NCBI GenBank assembly: GCA_037954665.1 | Contig: JBBMOL010000192.1 | Location: 434,001-498,000, forward strand | Reading direction: 5' to 3' | Length of the DNA stretch: 64,000 bases | Source of the DNA: Laguncularia racemosa | Lineage: Eukaryota; Streptophyta; Magnoliopsida; Myrtales; Combretaceae | In this document: piece by piece, positions 1 through 10,848 of the stretch | Layout: each line of letters opens with the position of its first letter | Position numbering within the stretch: the stretch's first letter is position 1 | Program-made: the position numbers and the translations under genes | The notes under the pieces: model-generated | Seen by the model: only the letters and a program-made list of their open reading frames with translations | Told to the model about the DNA's origin: nothing | The model's database searches: none

Positions 1-690
1 TGCAGCGAATACCCCTACATTCACCCTAGTGTGAGAGTTCATGCTCCATAATTGAAAGACATCGCGGGCATTCACCACACCCCTAGAATCCGTGCGGCCC
101 ATAGTAGAGCGAGCAAAAATATAGTGCAGTACTCAGTAAGACAGTTGACTAAAGGAAGATCCCTTCGTAGTAGAAGCGTTATATCGTAGTTTACCCAATC
201 TGCCCCAATAATCGCTAGGTCGAAATCCTCGAGGAAATGACACAGGGAGTTGGAAAAATTCTTGACTCTGGAGGAAAGGAGGATCATAAAGATCCCTTGC
301 CACAATGAAATCCGTCATAGAATATCGCTAATAATCTCCCATGGCCAAAAATTCTACCTCTTTGTCCAACCCAGCGCTAATGCTATCCCGAATAGTAAAA
401 GTAGAGATAAAAGTGAGTGTGATCTCCTTATAAATCTTCTCCTCAATGGAAAATAGATTCTGCTAGGCTTGATCTTGAAGAAGCTCCTCACATGCATCCC
501 TAATACCAAAACGTTCTAACACTTCCCAATCAATCACGACATTGGGTCGAATAATTTTTTATTTTTTGAACTTGTCGTAGATGGGTTTGTGCTCTTGTCT
601 CATGCCAACCAGATAACGAGATGCTCCCCTACTACTACTTGCTTTGTCTAATCTTTTTCTCTTTTGTGCTACTGTCTTCGTGCGAGTCAT
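1..690 (-). pseudogene. Extra 3' ORF of element A (Athila ORF1/env-position type), partial and broken
   Basis: An ATG at 690-688 opens a frame starting MTRTKTVAQKRKRLDK, a basic N-terminus, followed by a region with the flavour of the plant Athila ORF1 / putative transposon-protein family (short motifs EEKIYKEITLTFIST and GRLGKLRYN). I see in-frame stops near 561, 465 and 331 and a frame change near 130-140, and the window edge cuts the C-terminus. The ORF lies downstream of integrase, where some plant gypsy elements carry an env-like or ORF1-like gene. The function is unknown; I see no signal peptide or membrane segment in the part present. The ATG directly follows a pyrimidine tract ending in TAG, which resembles a splice acceptor. 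Family assignment is recollection and is moderate at best. Confidence 0.55.
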
Positions 691-1640
691 CTAAACAAGA
701 AAATAAAGAAAATACTCATAACTTCCACCAAACAACTTAATACATCTAAAAAAATATATATGAATTATCGCACAATAAGTTGTAATAATGATGAGGAATG
801 GCCATGCATGAGGAAATATGAACTAAAATCAGAGGAAGATGAGCAAAAAGAATCTAATAATTAAACACATGCCAGTGTATTGTGACATGCACGGGCATGT
901 CTTTTGCAGAAACGCTTCCCTCCACCGTTCAAAACTACACACCCAAGGAAACGGCCATGTAAAACCCATTTTGCACAAAAGCATCGATAATAAGCTAATA
1001 ACCACCCACCATGTAACCTAATAACACCCTAGGTTCCACAAAAATTTGCAAAACAGAATACAAAACCTAGGTTTTAAGGTAAACATGGAAATTGTGCAAA
1101 ATACATCTTGAATCTTAGTATAAATAAGTAAAAACATGAAAAAAGATCAATACTAGGAAAGAATCAACCGAAAGATGCAAAAGCCCCTTGAGAAAACATA
1201 AATTACCCTCAAAATCATGCATGAAGTGCTATGTAATCCGAAAACCTTAAATGAATGGAGGAAAAATTGCATATTGAAGAAGAATCGAGGGAGAAATCTT
1301 ACCTTTACCACCTGAAATGGATCCTAGAATGCAATGAAATAGAGGATGGAGAAGGAGTGAATGGATATGGAGAGGATAGTTGAAAATGAAAATAAAAATC
1401 GAAGGGTTTCGAAATATAAGAACCGGCCGTGCTAGAAAGGCACGGTTTGACACACGGCCATATATACGGCCGTGTGTTTGTGTTGTTTTTTTTTTTTTTG
1501 AATAAACTCAGATACATGGTCAACTACACAGGCATGTGTTCGCCTGTGTCGTTTCTCCCAGACACATGCCCATGGTATACGGCTGTGTGTCATGGGCGTG
1601 TATCATTTTGTGGATTTTTTTTTCCATACATGGTTGTGTA
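691..1640 (-). promoter_or_regulatory. Leader of the extra ORF in element A: palindrome cluster, TATA-like box, C/T-rich leader, candidate intron
   Basis: On the minus strand, a cluster of CACGGCCGTG-like palindromic motifs (about 1620-1421) is followed by a TATA-like TTATATTT (1420-1412), then a C/T-rich stretch, then a good splice-donor consensus (AAAG followed by GTAAGA, G at 1302). A pyrimidine-rich tract ends in TTTAG at 695-691, directly before the ATG at 690. A 612-bp intron (1302-691) would bring the C/T-rich leader to the start codon. The same palindrome-then-TATA order is found in A's LTR. Promoter and intron are inferences from these signals; a spliced transcript from the LTR using this acceptor is an alternative. 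Confidence 0.45.
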
Positions 1641-1873
1641 TTCCCATGAAACTTGTAAAATGTTCAACTTACCTCCTTTTTGCATGCCTTACTCTCCCTT
1701 CATGCATTAGATCTGCAAAAGACGGAATTTCCTACCAAGTTAATGCCAAAAATAATAGAGAATAATTGAATGGATTAAAGAAAGAAAAAATTACCTAAAG
1801 AAATGCATAGGTTGCCTCCCATCAAGCGCTTTTAGTTAATGTCATTCGCTTGACGGACTGAGATTACATCTGA
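1641..1873 (-). other. Non-coding stretch after pol of element A
   Basis: It starts right after the integrase stop. On the minus strand it contains GCGCTTGATGGGAGGCAACC (about 1831-1812), a sequence I recognise as recurring just downstream of integrase in plant Athila/Tat elements. No ORF is supported here. Confidence 0.5.
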
Positions 1874-3070
1874 TCAATTCACAAGAGGGTGGAATCTAAA
1901 CTCCTCTTGGTCCTCTTTTTCCCCTTGAGTCCCGAAGTACAACTTCAATCGTTGCTCATTTACCTTGAAGGTATGTCCATTCGGATATTTCAATTCCACC
2001 GCTCCATGAGGAGAGACTTTTACCACTTTAAGCAACCTAGACCACTTCGATCTCAACTTGCCTGGGAAAAGTTTCAGTCGCGAATTAAATAAGAGAACAT
2101 GATCTCCCTTACGGAATTGTTTTAGATGATGAATCCGCATATCATGATACCTCTTCATCTTCTCCTTATAAACTCACATGTTGTCGTAAGCTATTGTATG
2201 CCATTCATTAAGTTCGTTCAACTGAAACTTCTCTTCCTACCAGCGACCTCTAAATCCATGTTAAGAGTACGCAAAGCCCACATAGCTCTATGTTCTAGCT
2301 CTATTGGTAGGTGGCAAGCTTTCCTAAAAACTAGTCGATATGGAGTGGTGCTTAAGGGATTTTTGAAGGCTATCTTATAGGCCTACAATGGATCGTCCAA
2401 TTTTTTCGACCAATCCCTTCGGTGGTGCTCCACTATCTTTTCTAGAATCCTTTTCAATTCATGGTTTGAAACTTCTACTTGACCACTCGTCTGAGGGTGA
2501 TAGGGGGTTGCTAATCTGTTGGTGACCCTATATTGCTTCAGCACTTTCTCCAATTGCACATTACAGAAATGTGCTCCCCTATCACTAATTAAAGCCTATG
2601 GTGCTCCAAACCTAGAAAAAAGTTTCTTCAAGAACTTCACCACTACTCTAGTGTCATTGGTGGGCAAAGCTTGGGCCTTTACCCATTTAGACACATAATC
2701 TACCGCCACGAGTATACACTTATTCCCGAAAGAATTGGGGAAGGGTCCCATGAAATCAATTCCCTACACGTCGAAGATCTCACACTCCAATATGAAATTT
2801 TGGGGCATCTCATCACGTTTGAACATATTCTCCACACATTGGCAATTGTCACAAGTCTTCACAAAATTGAAGGAATCTTTGAATATAGTTGGCCAATAAA
2901 ATCTGGATTCCAAAATCTTATGGGCTGTTTGCTTCACATTATAATGACCGCCAGTTGGCCTGGTGTGACAGTGCTTTAAAATCTCTTGCCCTTCTTGCTC
3001 GGTTACACATCGCCTAATCACTTGATCCACACAAACACGAAACAAAAATGTTTCCTCCCAAAAGTAGTGC
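1874..3070 (-). pseudogene. Integrase of element A, degenerate
   Basis: Integrase inserts the element cDNA into host DNA. The N-terminal zinc-binding domain is readable at about 3045-2764, with the HHCC ligands in the motifs HTRPTGGHYN and CDNCQC. The catalytic core follows: GIDFMGPFPNSFGNK (first Asp), ISDRGAHF (second Asp) and TSGQVEVSN (Glu), so all three DDE residues are visible. The C-terminal part (2158-1874) reads FRKGDHVLLFNSRLKLFPGK and then a GPY/F-like segment. Premature stops interrupt the core: one before GIDF, one before ALISDRG and one in DPL-stop-AYK, mostly explained by TGG or CGG to stop changes. The frame also shifts between the core and the C-terminal part near 2170. It cannot make protein. 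Confidence 0.85.
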
Positions 3071-3099
3071 TTTAACTCAGTAAAGAACCTGTTCTTTTG

Positions 3100-3507
3100 C
3101 TGAGACGTTTTGTCACTGGGAAGTATTTTGCAAACAAGGTAATTAGCAAAATTAGCAAACCAAGGTTAAGAAGTATTACTTACCTTTTTAATCCGATAGA
3201 GCCCTTCCTTTGGAAAAGTATCATCAATCTCTTCTTCATTCAATTTTTCCAAATGCGGGTTCTCCAATCAAGAAAGATGATTAATAGCTAAATTCTCCGC
3301 CCCCTTTTTATCCCGAATCTCCAAATCGAATTCTTATAGAAGCAAGATCCATTGAATGAGTCGCGGTTTTGCATCTATCTTAGATAATAAGTACCTAAGA
3401 GCTAAATGGTTAGTGTAAACAATTACCTTAGACAAAATTAAATAAGACCAAAACTTGTCAAAAGTAAAAATTACAACAAGAAGTTCCTTTTCGATCGTGG
3501 TGTAGTT
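3100..3507 (-). pseudogene. RNase H of element A, degenerate
   Basis: It continues the RT polyprotein after a stop (CAG to TAG, at 3509-3507). Readable motifs are NYTTIEKELLVVIF and VIVYTNHLALRYLL, typical of the RNase H domain of Athila/Tat polyproteins; the second is normally VYTDHAALRYL, so the catalytic Asp appears as Asn. Further stops follow before the integrase zinc finger. The domain would remove the RNA strand during reverse transcription. It is inactive here. Confidence 0.7.
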
Positions 3508-5107
3508 CTATTGAGCACTTGTGAGGGTCTTACTAGCATAATAAATAGGCTGAAAATGTTTATCCCTCCTTTGTCCCAAAATCGCTCCAATAGCAAAATC
3601 ACTTGCATCACACATTAATTCAAAAGGGAGATCCCAATCAGGAGCCATCATGATAGGTGCTTGGGTCAACTTTTCCTTAAGCGTATTGAACGCTTGAAGA
3701 CATTCATTAGTGAATTCATAAGGCATGTCCTTTTCTAATAGCCGTGTCAGAGGCCAAGCTATTTTAGAGAAATCTTTAATGAACCTTCTATAGAAACCGG
3801 TATGCCTAAGGAAACTCCGAATGGCTCTTACCGAAGAAGGTGGTGGAAGTTTTACAATTGTGTCCACCATTGCACTATCCACTTTGATTCCTCTATGAGA
3901 GATTGTATGCCCTAGAGCAATGCCCTCCTTCACCATGAAGTGACATTTCTCTCAATTTAAAACCAGATTTGTCTCTTCACATCGAATTAAAACTCTTTCC
4001 AAGTTAATGAGACAATCATCAAAAGAATCACCAAATACGAAGAAATCGTCCATAAAGATCTCTATGATGTCTTCCACTGAGTCCTAAAAAATCGCTAGCA
4101 TACATCGTTGGAAAGTCGCTGGTGCATTGCATAACCCAAAAGGCATGCGCCTATATGCGAAAGTACCATAAGAATAAGTGAACATAGTCTTTTCCTGATC
4201 CTTACGAGCGATTGGAATTTGGAAGTATCCTGACATTCCATCTAAAAAACAGTAATATAGATGTCCTACCAACCACTCTAGCATCTGGTCCATAAAAGGA
4301 AGAGGGAAATGATCCTTGCGAGTTGCCTCATTCAATCTTCTATAGTCTATGCACACTCGCCATCCCATTATAGTCCTCATGGGTATGAGTTCATTTCTTT
4401 CATTGGGCACCACAGTCATTCCTCCCTTCTTTGGTACAACTTGTATAGGGGCTGACCCAAGAACTATCAGAGATAGGATATATTAACCCCACAACCTCCC
4501 GCATATTGGGGTTTAACCTTCTCTGAGGTTGCACCACTGGTTTGAAATCATCCTCAAGCAAAATCTTATGGGTGTAAAACGAAGGACTAATACCTCGAAT
4601 ATCCGAAATCTTCCAAGCAAGAGCATGCTTGTGCTCCCTCAAGACCCCCACTAGGCTATCCTTTTGCTCCCTTGTCAAACCAGCAGAAATAATGACAGGG
4701 AGTTTAGATTCAGCCTCCAAAAATGCATATTCCAAATATTCTAGAAGTTGCTTCAACTCGAGTTCTAGGGGTTCCTCAACCGATGGTTTCAGCCTTCCTT
4801 CCTCAGTAAATACTATCTTTTCAAACCCCCTTTTACATACCACCTCTTGACAAGAATTTAGTTGAGCCATCACATTTTGAACATCCAAATTCTCACACTC
4901 TTCTTCTCCAATTGCGGTCAAACCAAACTCCAAAAGATCACTGCATAACAATTCCTGCATAGAACCCATCATAGTCATATCAACATAGTCAATAGCATAG
5001 TAAGAATCATTGGCGCTTAAAGATTGCTTCAGTGCTAATGGGATTGTCATAGTCAACTCATTTGTACCCACTCTTAAAACTAGTTTTCCATCAGCAACAT
5101 CTATCAA
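3508..5107 (-). pseudogene. Reverse transcriptase of element A with PR-RT linker, degenerate
   Basis: The linker reads GKLVLRVGTNELTMTIPLAL, typical of Athila/Tat polyproteins just after the protease. RT motifs follow: WRVCIDYRRLNEATRKDHFP, FLDGMSGYFQIPIA, RRMPFGLCNAPATFQRCM, the catalytic FMDD box (4056-4042), then LGHTISHRGIKVD and the thumb/connection segment FYRRFIKDFSKI. The frame shifts near 4440, just before the first RT motif, and there are stops near 4083 and 3945 (the second fits Trp TGG to TGA). Two further stops upstream, between 5131 and 5107, both fit Arg CGA to TGA. The copy cannot encode a working enzyme, although the catalytic Asp pair is present. Confidence 0.88.
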
Positions 5108-5665
5108 CGCTCATGCAGTAGCAAGAAATGGTCATCCCAAGATCAGCGGGACCTTAACATCTGCATCCATGTCCAAGATAACAAAGTCAACAGGAAAAAT
5201 GAACTTTTCAACCTTTACCAGAACGTCTTCTTTGATTACTCTAGGGAATTTGACCGAGCAATCAGCTAACTGCAAACTTATCCTTGTAGGCTTTGGCTCA
5301 CCAAGCTTAAGCTTCCTAAACAATGAATAGGGCATCAAGTTTATACTTGCCCCAAGGTCTTCCAAGGCTCTCTCCATAGGCAATTCACCTATTAAGCATG
5401 GAATAGTAAAACTGCTTGGATCCTTGAGTTTCTTGGGTAACTTATTCAGCAAAATAGCCGAACGCTCTGCTCCAATAACTGCAGTAGAAACCTCTTCCAA
5501 CCGTTTCTTGTTTGAGAGCAAATCCTTCAAAAACTTTGCATACCTGGGCATCTGCGCAAGAGCTTCCACAAACGGTATATTAATATGTAACTGCTTAGAC
5601 AAATCTAAAAACTTACTAAAGTGTTCATGCTCCTTGTCTTTTTTTAAGCGGCCTGGATATGGAGT
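5108..5665 (-). pseudogene. Aspartic protease region of element A, degenerate
   Basis: The frame reads KQLHINIPFVEALAQMPRYA and then LIGELPMERALEDLGASINL, the retropepsin motif of Athila/Tat elements, where the catalytic Asp is the D in EDLGASINLMP. It ends VKVPLILG before two stops at expected Arg codons. The protease would mature the polyprotein. Solo LTR S1 lies just upstream and separates it from gag. With S1 and one copy of the TSD removed, the linker frame is continuous, so S1 arrived after the element was in place. Confidence 0.82.
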
Positions 5666-5670
5666 TGGAG

Positions 5671-6601
5671 TGATGTGCTCAAAGCCACTTTAAAACACAA
5701 TCAATTGACTTAAATAAAACAAGTTTCAAGTCAATCACAAACCGGTCCACTAAGGAGACAATTCACGTGAACACTTTGGAGATTTAGATGGAAAATGTTG
5801 ATCAAATGATGTAATTATAATCTCTATTTGTAACATTCACCAAGTAACCACAATAAGGATTGAAAACCATGTGGAATTCAGATCAAAGAAAGTAATAAAA
5901 CCATGAAATCTACTTCCCCTTTCAATAGCAAATTCACGCCAATGCACTAAAAATGATATATGTAATTCAAGTGCTCAAGTAACAATCAATCTTACAAGAT
6001 TGTTGTCCACGAAATATAACCACAAATATGTCTAAAAAAGATTCAATTCTACCCTATATATGACTCACTAGAGAAGAAATGAACATACAACAAAGATGGA
6101 ATCGATATGACTCACAATTCCCCTTCGTCGCACTCACCATAATTCCAATTCTTGGGTTGGAATTGATAAGAGTTTTGAACTACTGAAAATTTACACTTGC
6201 TACTCCTAGGGTTAAAAAGTGGTCAAATTACAAGTTTGCCACTTTTAAGGTAACTAGCCCTAAATGAAAATTACAAGGAAATAAAAGTGTCCCAAAACCA
6301 AAATACAACCAAAATAGTTCATAAAACAATTACATGGTACAAAATAACATAAGTCTTCATGAACCAATGCCTCGGAATAGAAAACAATCGCAACGGGTCT
6401 TTGATTGTCATCCTGAAAACGTTCCGTGTCTAACAACTGTTGTAGGGCATATTGGCATCCCACGGAGAATTATCATTGTACCTATAAGATTATTCTCAAA
6501 TATTTATTAGAAATAAAGACATAAGGTAAAATATGAGCGATTTGGATCATCATCTAAATCGAGTTCTGAAAACATCAAAGGTGCTAAAAAGTTTCCCATC
6601 A
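5671..6601 (-). mobile_element. Solo LTR S1 (C-superfamily), TSD TGGAG
   Basis: The 931-bp unit starts TGATGTGCTCAAAGCC and ends TTTCCCATCA. It is flanked by TGGAG at 5666-5670 and again at 6602-6606. It aligns along its length with S2 (53527-54533) and shares with the C1/C2 LTRs the block TAGCCCTAAATGAAAATTAC. There is no internal region, so it is a solo LTR. Compared with S2 it lacks about 75 bp around the TATA palindrome, so its promoter core is deleted. Strand is set by similarity to the C1/C2 LTRs. Confidence 0.9.
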
Positions 6602-6862
6602 TGGAGGCTTGTAAGGCTGAATTGTCGATGTCTTAGCCTTCCCTAGATCTTCTTCCTTATCAAGCTCCTTATCCTTACCTTGTGTAGTGGCTTGATCCTT
6701 TTCAGTATCCTTGTCTTCTCTGACCTCAACCCCTTTTTCCTAGATAACCCCTGGCACTCCCATAGTGTCATAATGCAATTCCCTTCCACTCCTAAGGGTT
6801 ACCACCTTCACCTGCTCCCTCAGATTAGGTTCTGTGTTCCCAGGTAAGGACCCTTGTGGTCT

Positions 6863-8176
6863 CTATGATAACATTTTTGCAATCTGACCCACCTGGTTTT
6901 CCAAATTATGGATGGAAGCCTCATGATTTCTTAAAGCAGCATATGTTGTTTGCTGGCGTTGCTTTAATGTTTGAATGAACTTGGAAATCATATCCTCTAG
7001 GTTGGACTTCTTTTCAGTAAAAGGTGGTGGAGGAGGCCTTTGGAATCCAAGTGCAGGTGCATTACCCCGAGGAATTGGTGGATTACTCCATGAAAAATTA
7101 GGGTGATTGCGCCAGCCTGGATTATATGTGTTGATGTAAGGGTTATTCTGAGATCGCATAGGATTGCTAACATAATCAACTTGCTCCATATAATCATGAC
7201 CCACTAACGCAGTTGATTAATCAATTGGAAAATATTGGGGTGACTCAAATATTGCCATCCCATCAACCTTTTTGGCGAGAGCATCAACCTTTGCTACAAA
7301 GGTAGTCATCATTTCAACTTCATAGGTCCCTACTGCTCTTTGCCTTGTCCTGCGATTACCCCACTGATGGTTATTTTTCGCCATATTTTCAAACAATTGT
7401 AGCAATTCCTCAAGAGTCTTCACATTAAGTGTACCACCTATAGCAGCATCGATGGTTTGTCGAGTTAGGTAATAAAGCCCGTTATAGAAGGTAGATACCT
7501 GCAACCAATTGGGCAATTGATGATGTGGGCACTGCCTAAGTAAGTCCTTAAACCTTAGCCATGATTCATGAAGAGGTTCATTATCCATATGAGTAAATGA
7601 CGTGATATCATTTCTCAGTTTGGCAGTTTTAGAAGGCGGGAAGTAGTAGTCTAAGAATGTTTCCGCCAACTAGGCCTAGGTCGTGATGGAATTTCGATCT
7701 AAAGAACCGAACCACTGCCTTGCTTTTCCCTTCAATGTGAAAGGAAAAAGACGTAACTTCAAAGCTTCATCCGTCACTCCATTCTGTTTAACTGTTTCAC
7801 AGATGTCTAGAAACATCTGGATGTCAACATGGGGATCCTCATTAGCTAAACCATCGAACTGGCATTAATTATGGATCATGTTCATTGTAGAGGCTTTGAC
7901 TTCAAAATTGTTGGCGTCTATTGTAGGTCTGACTATACAAGATCCCGTGCTATCCAATATAGGTCCGGCATAATTAACCATCGTTCGGCATTGATTTGCC
8001 ATTGCTGCAACCGAATTCCTACCCTCTCTAAACTGCAATTCCTCTTCACCTAATTGCTGATTTTCAAAAACTAGATTTCTCGTAGCTTGTTCAAAGGCAC
8101 TTCTCAACCTTCTTCTGGATGTCCGCTCAATCTCTAGGTCAAAAGCAAGAAGTTTGGACAAAGAGCTCCTTGTCAT
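6863..8176 (-). pseudogene. gag of element A, degenerate
   Basis: Gag is the structural protein of the virus-like particle. Starting from the ATG at 8176, the frame has a basic N-terminal segment, then (across a stop at about 7865) the retrotransposon-gag core motif LKLRLFPFTLKGKARQWF, then FLDYYFPPSKTAKLRNDIT and FKDLLRQCPHHQLPNWLQ, ending in a Pro/Asn-rich region and a coiled-coil-like tail LRNHEASIHNLENQVGQIA, both familiar from Athila/Tat gag. Stops lie near 7865, 7675 and 7210. Beyond 6863 a linker with the motif VTLRSG(K/R)EL, common before Athila/Tat protease, is partly readable. Confidence 0.85.
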
Positions 8177-8290
8177 AAACTACAAAGAAAATCAAGGGAA
8201 AATTAGTTACCTCCAAAAGAGTGAATGTAACACAACAAATACTAAAGAATAAATGGTTAAAGTAGTCAGCGTTGAGCTTTCTTAATATCG

Positions 8291-8313
8291 CCAGTCCTCG
8301 GTAACGGTGCAAA
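8291..8313 (-). other. Primer-binding site of element A (tRNA-Asp type)
   Basis: On the minus strand this reads TTTGCACCGTTACCGAGGAC, a close variant of the TGGCGCCGTTGCCGGGGA site used by Athila/Tat elements (complement of the tRNA-Asp 3' end). It lies just inside the 5' LTR end at 8322, which fixes that LTR boundary. Confidence 0.75.
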
Positions 8314-8321
8314 AAACTTAG

Positions 8322-9819
8322 TGTTAACCGTAATCACACTAATTTAAAAATCCCTTTTCTACAACTCTCTATTACGATCAATAAAGCAAGTGCACCTATC
8401 GATTGTAATAGTATAGAATTGTGTTTAGGTATCATTTCCTCAGGGATCAGCAAGTGCCAATAATAACTCTAAACCAACTATCTAACCGCATAAATTCGAG
8501 AGATTCAGCTTAAATTAAAAACACTTAACAAAATCTAAAGCAACTAAAACTAACACAATAAATTAAAATCACTAAATTTAATACTTAAGAACATACCCTA
8601 CCCTTACTACTCCTCTAATTATCATGTAACTTTACTCTTTTTGTAAATCAATTAACAAACAGTGGTTATCTCTGAACCGCAGAGTATCTAACACTAAGCC
8701 AATGTTCTTCCTAGATTCATTAGCTCCTAACCCTAATCATATTGATAAAGATTTCTCTTTTATCAAAAATCGATTAGAATTGCATTAACACTCTTGAACC
8801 CTCAATTAGGTCTAATTATCTAATTCAATCTAATACGGAAAATTCATGTTCTCTATTCCTAAATTACATACGAATTCCTTTATTCATGTAAGATCTATTC
8901 AAACAAGAGATTTTCCAATCATCTTCTAAGAAACCAATGCAAATTCAATGTTGGCCATACATCAAACTAACAAAACACAACGAATAACATGAATAAACTC
9001 AAAGAGTTCTACTATTCATTAACTATAAAATCAATCCAACGTTACATGACAATTAGAGTTCGTAAGGTTTGAGTATGAAATAAACTAGCCACTCATGATT
9101 TTCAAGTTACAACTCAATAAAAAGATGAAAGAAAACCCCTGTACATGAACCCTTCGGAAGATAAAGATGAATCCGTTGATGTTGCTTTCCTCTTGGAATT
9201 CTTCCCAAGCGTTTTGTCTTCCTTCGTATTTTTTTTCTATCTCCTTCCGGTGTCCCTCCGGTCTCCCCCTTTCCTCTAGAAAAAATGAGAATATATATAT
9301 ACATGGAAGCCCAAAAATCTCCTGAAACGGTCAACGTTTTTCAAGTACACGATCTCGACACACGGTTTATACACGGTCGTGCCCTTGAATAGTGTCAGTA
9401 AAACCTATGCAAATAACACATGGCCGTGTCTCAGACCGTATACTCAATCGTGTGTGCTTCTGTGGATTTTCCAAGCTCAACACATGGTCATGCCTTCAAC
9501 CATGTGTGCTTCTATGGATTTTCCAAGCTCAACACATGGTCGTGCCTTCAACCATGTGTTCAACCGTATGTGCTTCTGTGGGTGTGTTTCCTTGACACAC
9601 GGCCATGCTCTTCGTCTGCTCCTTCCAAAAAGAATTTTTCTTCGTGTTTTCTTATCCGATCTCAATCCAAGTTGATATCTTCTCTCAAAATAGTGGTCCT
9701 CAGTCCTAAAACTGAAATATTTTTTTCTTTTAAGTATCAAAACTCTTCAAAATAACATCAATTTATTACATATACCACTAAAATTCATCAGAAATACAAC
9801 TGTTAATTTGTACTTATCA
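8322..9819 (-). repeat. 5' LTR of element A
   Basis: The LTR is 1,498 bp in the element's orientation, starting TGATAAGTACAAATTAACAG (9819 down) and ending GGTTAACA (8322). Near its 3' end it carries GATCCCTGAGGAAATGATAC and GGTGCACTTGC, phrases common at the ends of Athila/Tat LTRs. The left boundary is set by the PBS. No partner LTR is in the window, so its age cannot be estimated. Confidence 0.8.
9290..9620 (-). promoter_or_regulatory. Promoter region of A LTR: CACGGCC-type palindromes above a TATA box
   Basis: On the minus strand, several ACACGGCCGTG-like motifs (9613-9345, for example ACACATGGCCGTGTC and GACACACGGCCATGC on the plus strand) precede a TATATATATA run (9301-9292). Near 9460-9560 the motif is repeated within a 57-bp duplicated segment (CTTCTATGGATTTTCCAAGC on the plus strand). 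The same order occurs in A's internal leader and in the G LTR. Confidence 0.5.
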
Positions 9820-10262
9820 AGTGGTATCCTACATCCGTCATACCGGTCAGAAAGAAGACTTAGGAATTCCTAAGCTATTGTTGCACCGATTTTTGTTGCC
9901 AGTAGCACTTAAATGGGTGGCACCTTGTTGTGATGCATGGACGGGTCCTCCATCGATCAAAGGGCTTGTATTCGGAACGAAATTAATCAGCGATGCCTCC
10001 AAGCTTGGCTACAGGAACATCATCATGAAGTGGAGACAGGCCTTTGCCACTTCCATTTGAGTTAATAAGTCTCCATGTGGTGCTTTCAATTCCGTAGTGT
10101 ATATTCGGTACTCGGAGGAAGCAACGGACAACCATTCAAGTATATCATCAGCAAGCACACCTTAGCTCATATTTGCAAAAAGACCAAGAAGAATAATGAC
10201 GCCGAAGGACTTCCCAAGGAGAAAAGAGAGACTGAGAATGGGGCGTTTAGGATGATGTGATC
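9820..10262 (+). other. Unassigned block between element A and the D1 tail
   Basis: The block is less AT-rich than its surroundings. It holds a 79-codon open frame (9821-10060) with no family I recognise and a second frame at 10075-10260 with the basic stretch KKTKKNNDAEGLPKEKRE. It does not align by eye with D2 or D3. It could be internal sequence of a D-type element, or a captured gene fragment. No function is assigned. Confidence 0.3.
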
Positions 10263-10848
10263 ATGTGGAGCGAGTAGAAATCTGACTAGTAGGAAAGGAA
10301 ATCAAAAGGGGAATAAAAATGAGATGAAGAAGGGCGGAAGGAAGAGGTTGTATTAGCAAATGGGGAAGAAGGTGTGACTAAAGGAAAAACAAAGAAGAAG
10401 AAGAAAAAGAAAGGAAAAGGATGGAGGATGAGGTGAACGGTGACGGAATGGTAGAGTAGCTGATGCGACCGAGTACGAGCGATGTGATAGAGGTGGCTAA
10501 TTGATCTGATTGCTGCTATTGTTGACTGGCATGGGAGAAGAAGGAAGTGATGGGGTGCAGCTAGGATATATGGGGTTGGAAAGAAAAAAAAAAAGGAGCA
10601 GCCAAAGGAGAGAAAAGAGAGGGAAAAGAAGGAGAGAAAAAAGAAAAGAAGAAAGAAGAAAGAGTAAAGGAAGAATAAAATAAAATAAGCATTTGGATAA
10701 ATATATGGAATTATCAATTTACAGGTTCATCATCTTCTATTCTTATAGGAAAAAAAATTATCGCAAATTAAAATAAAATGATATTTATTATTCTATTTAT
10801 TTTCCGTAATTGTTCATATACTTTTTTGAAATTTTTCAGACTTCACAC
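10263..10848 (+). mobile_element. D1: 3' tail of a giant-LTR (D-family) element
   Basis: The purine-rich stretch (10290-10680) and the AT-rich end (for example TATTTATTATTCTATTTATT) match D2 (41320-42239) and the end of D3 (49560-49802). It ends GACTTCACA at 10848, directly against the truncated start of B's LTR1. The simplest reading is that D1 inserted into B's LTR1; its left end, and the missing first part of that LTR, would then lie beyond element A, outside the window. Confidence 0.6.

Larger units (their letters stand above)
1..9819 (-). mobile_element. Element A: Athila/Tat-like Ty3/gypsy retrotransposon, 5' end intact, 3' end outside window
   Basis: Reading on the minus strand the order is 5' LTR (9819-8322), primer-binding site, gag, protease, reverse transcriptase, RNase H, integrase, a non-coding leader, and an extra ORF that runs off the window. 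This order plus a tRNA-Asp type PBS and the protease motif DLGASINLMP is typical of the Athila/Tat branch of plant Ty3/gypsy elements. The 3' LTR is not in the window. All ORFs carry stops or frameshifts, so the copy is dead. It is interrupted by solo LTR S1 (5671-6601). Its right flank (9820 on) is unassigned sequence leading into the D1 tail, so A probably landed in an older repeat. The lineage call rests on motifs I recognise, not on a search. Confidence 0.88.

Noticed and set aside
1..690. A true retroviral env gene
   Set aside because: Position fits, but no signal peptide, transmembrane segment or cleavage site is visible in the part present, so I call it only an extra ORF.
9379..9755. 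Three overlapping plus-strand frames of 67-111 codons
   Set aside because: Repeat-derived frames over the palindrome cluster in A's LTR.
10286..10717. 143-codon Phe-rich frame on the minus strand
   Set aside because: Antisense of a purine-rich tract in D1.
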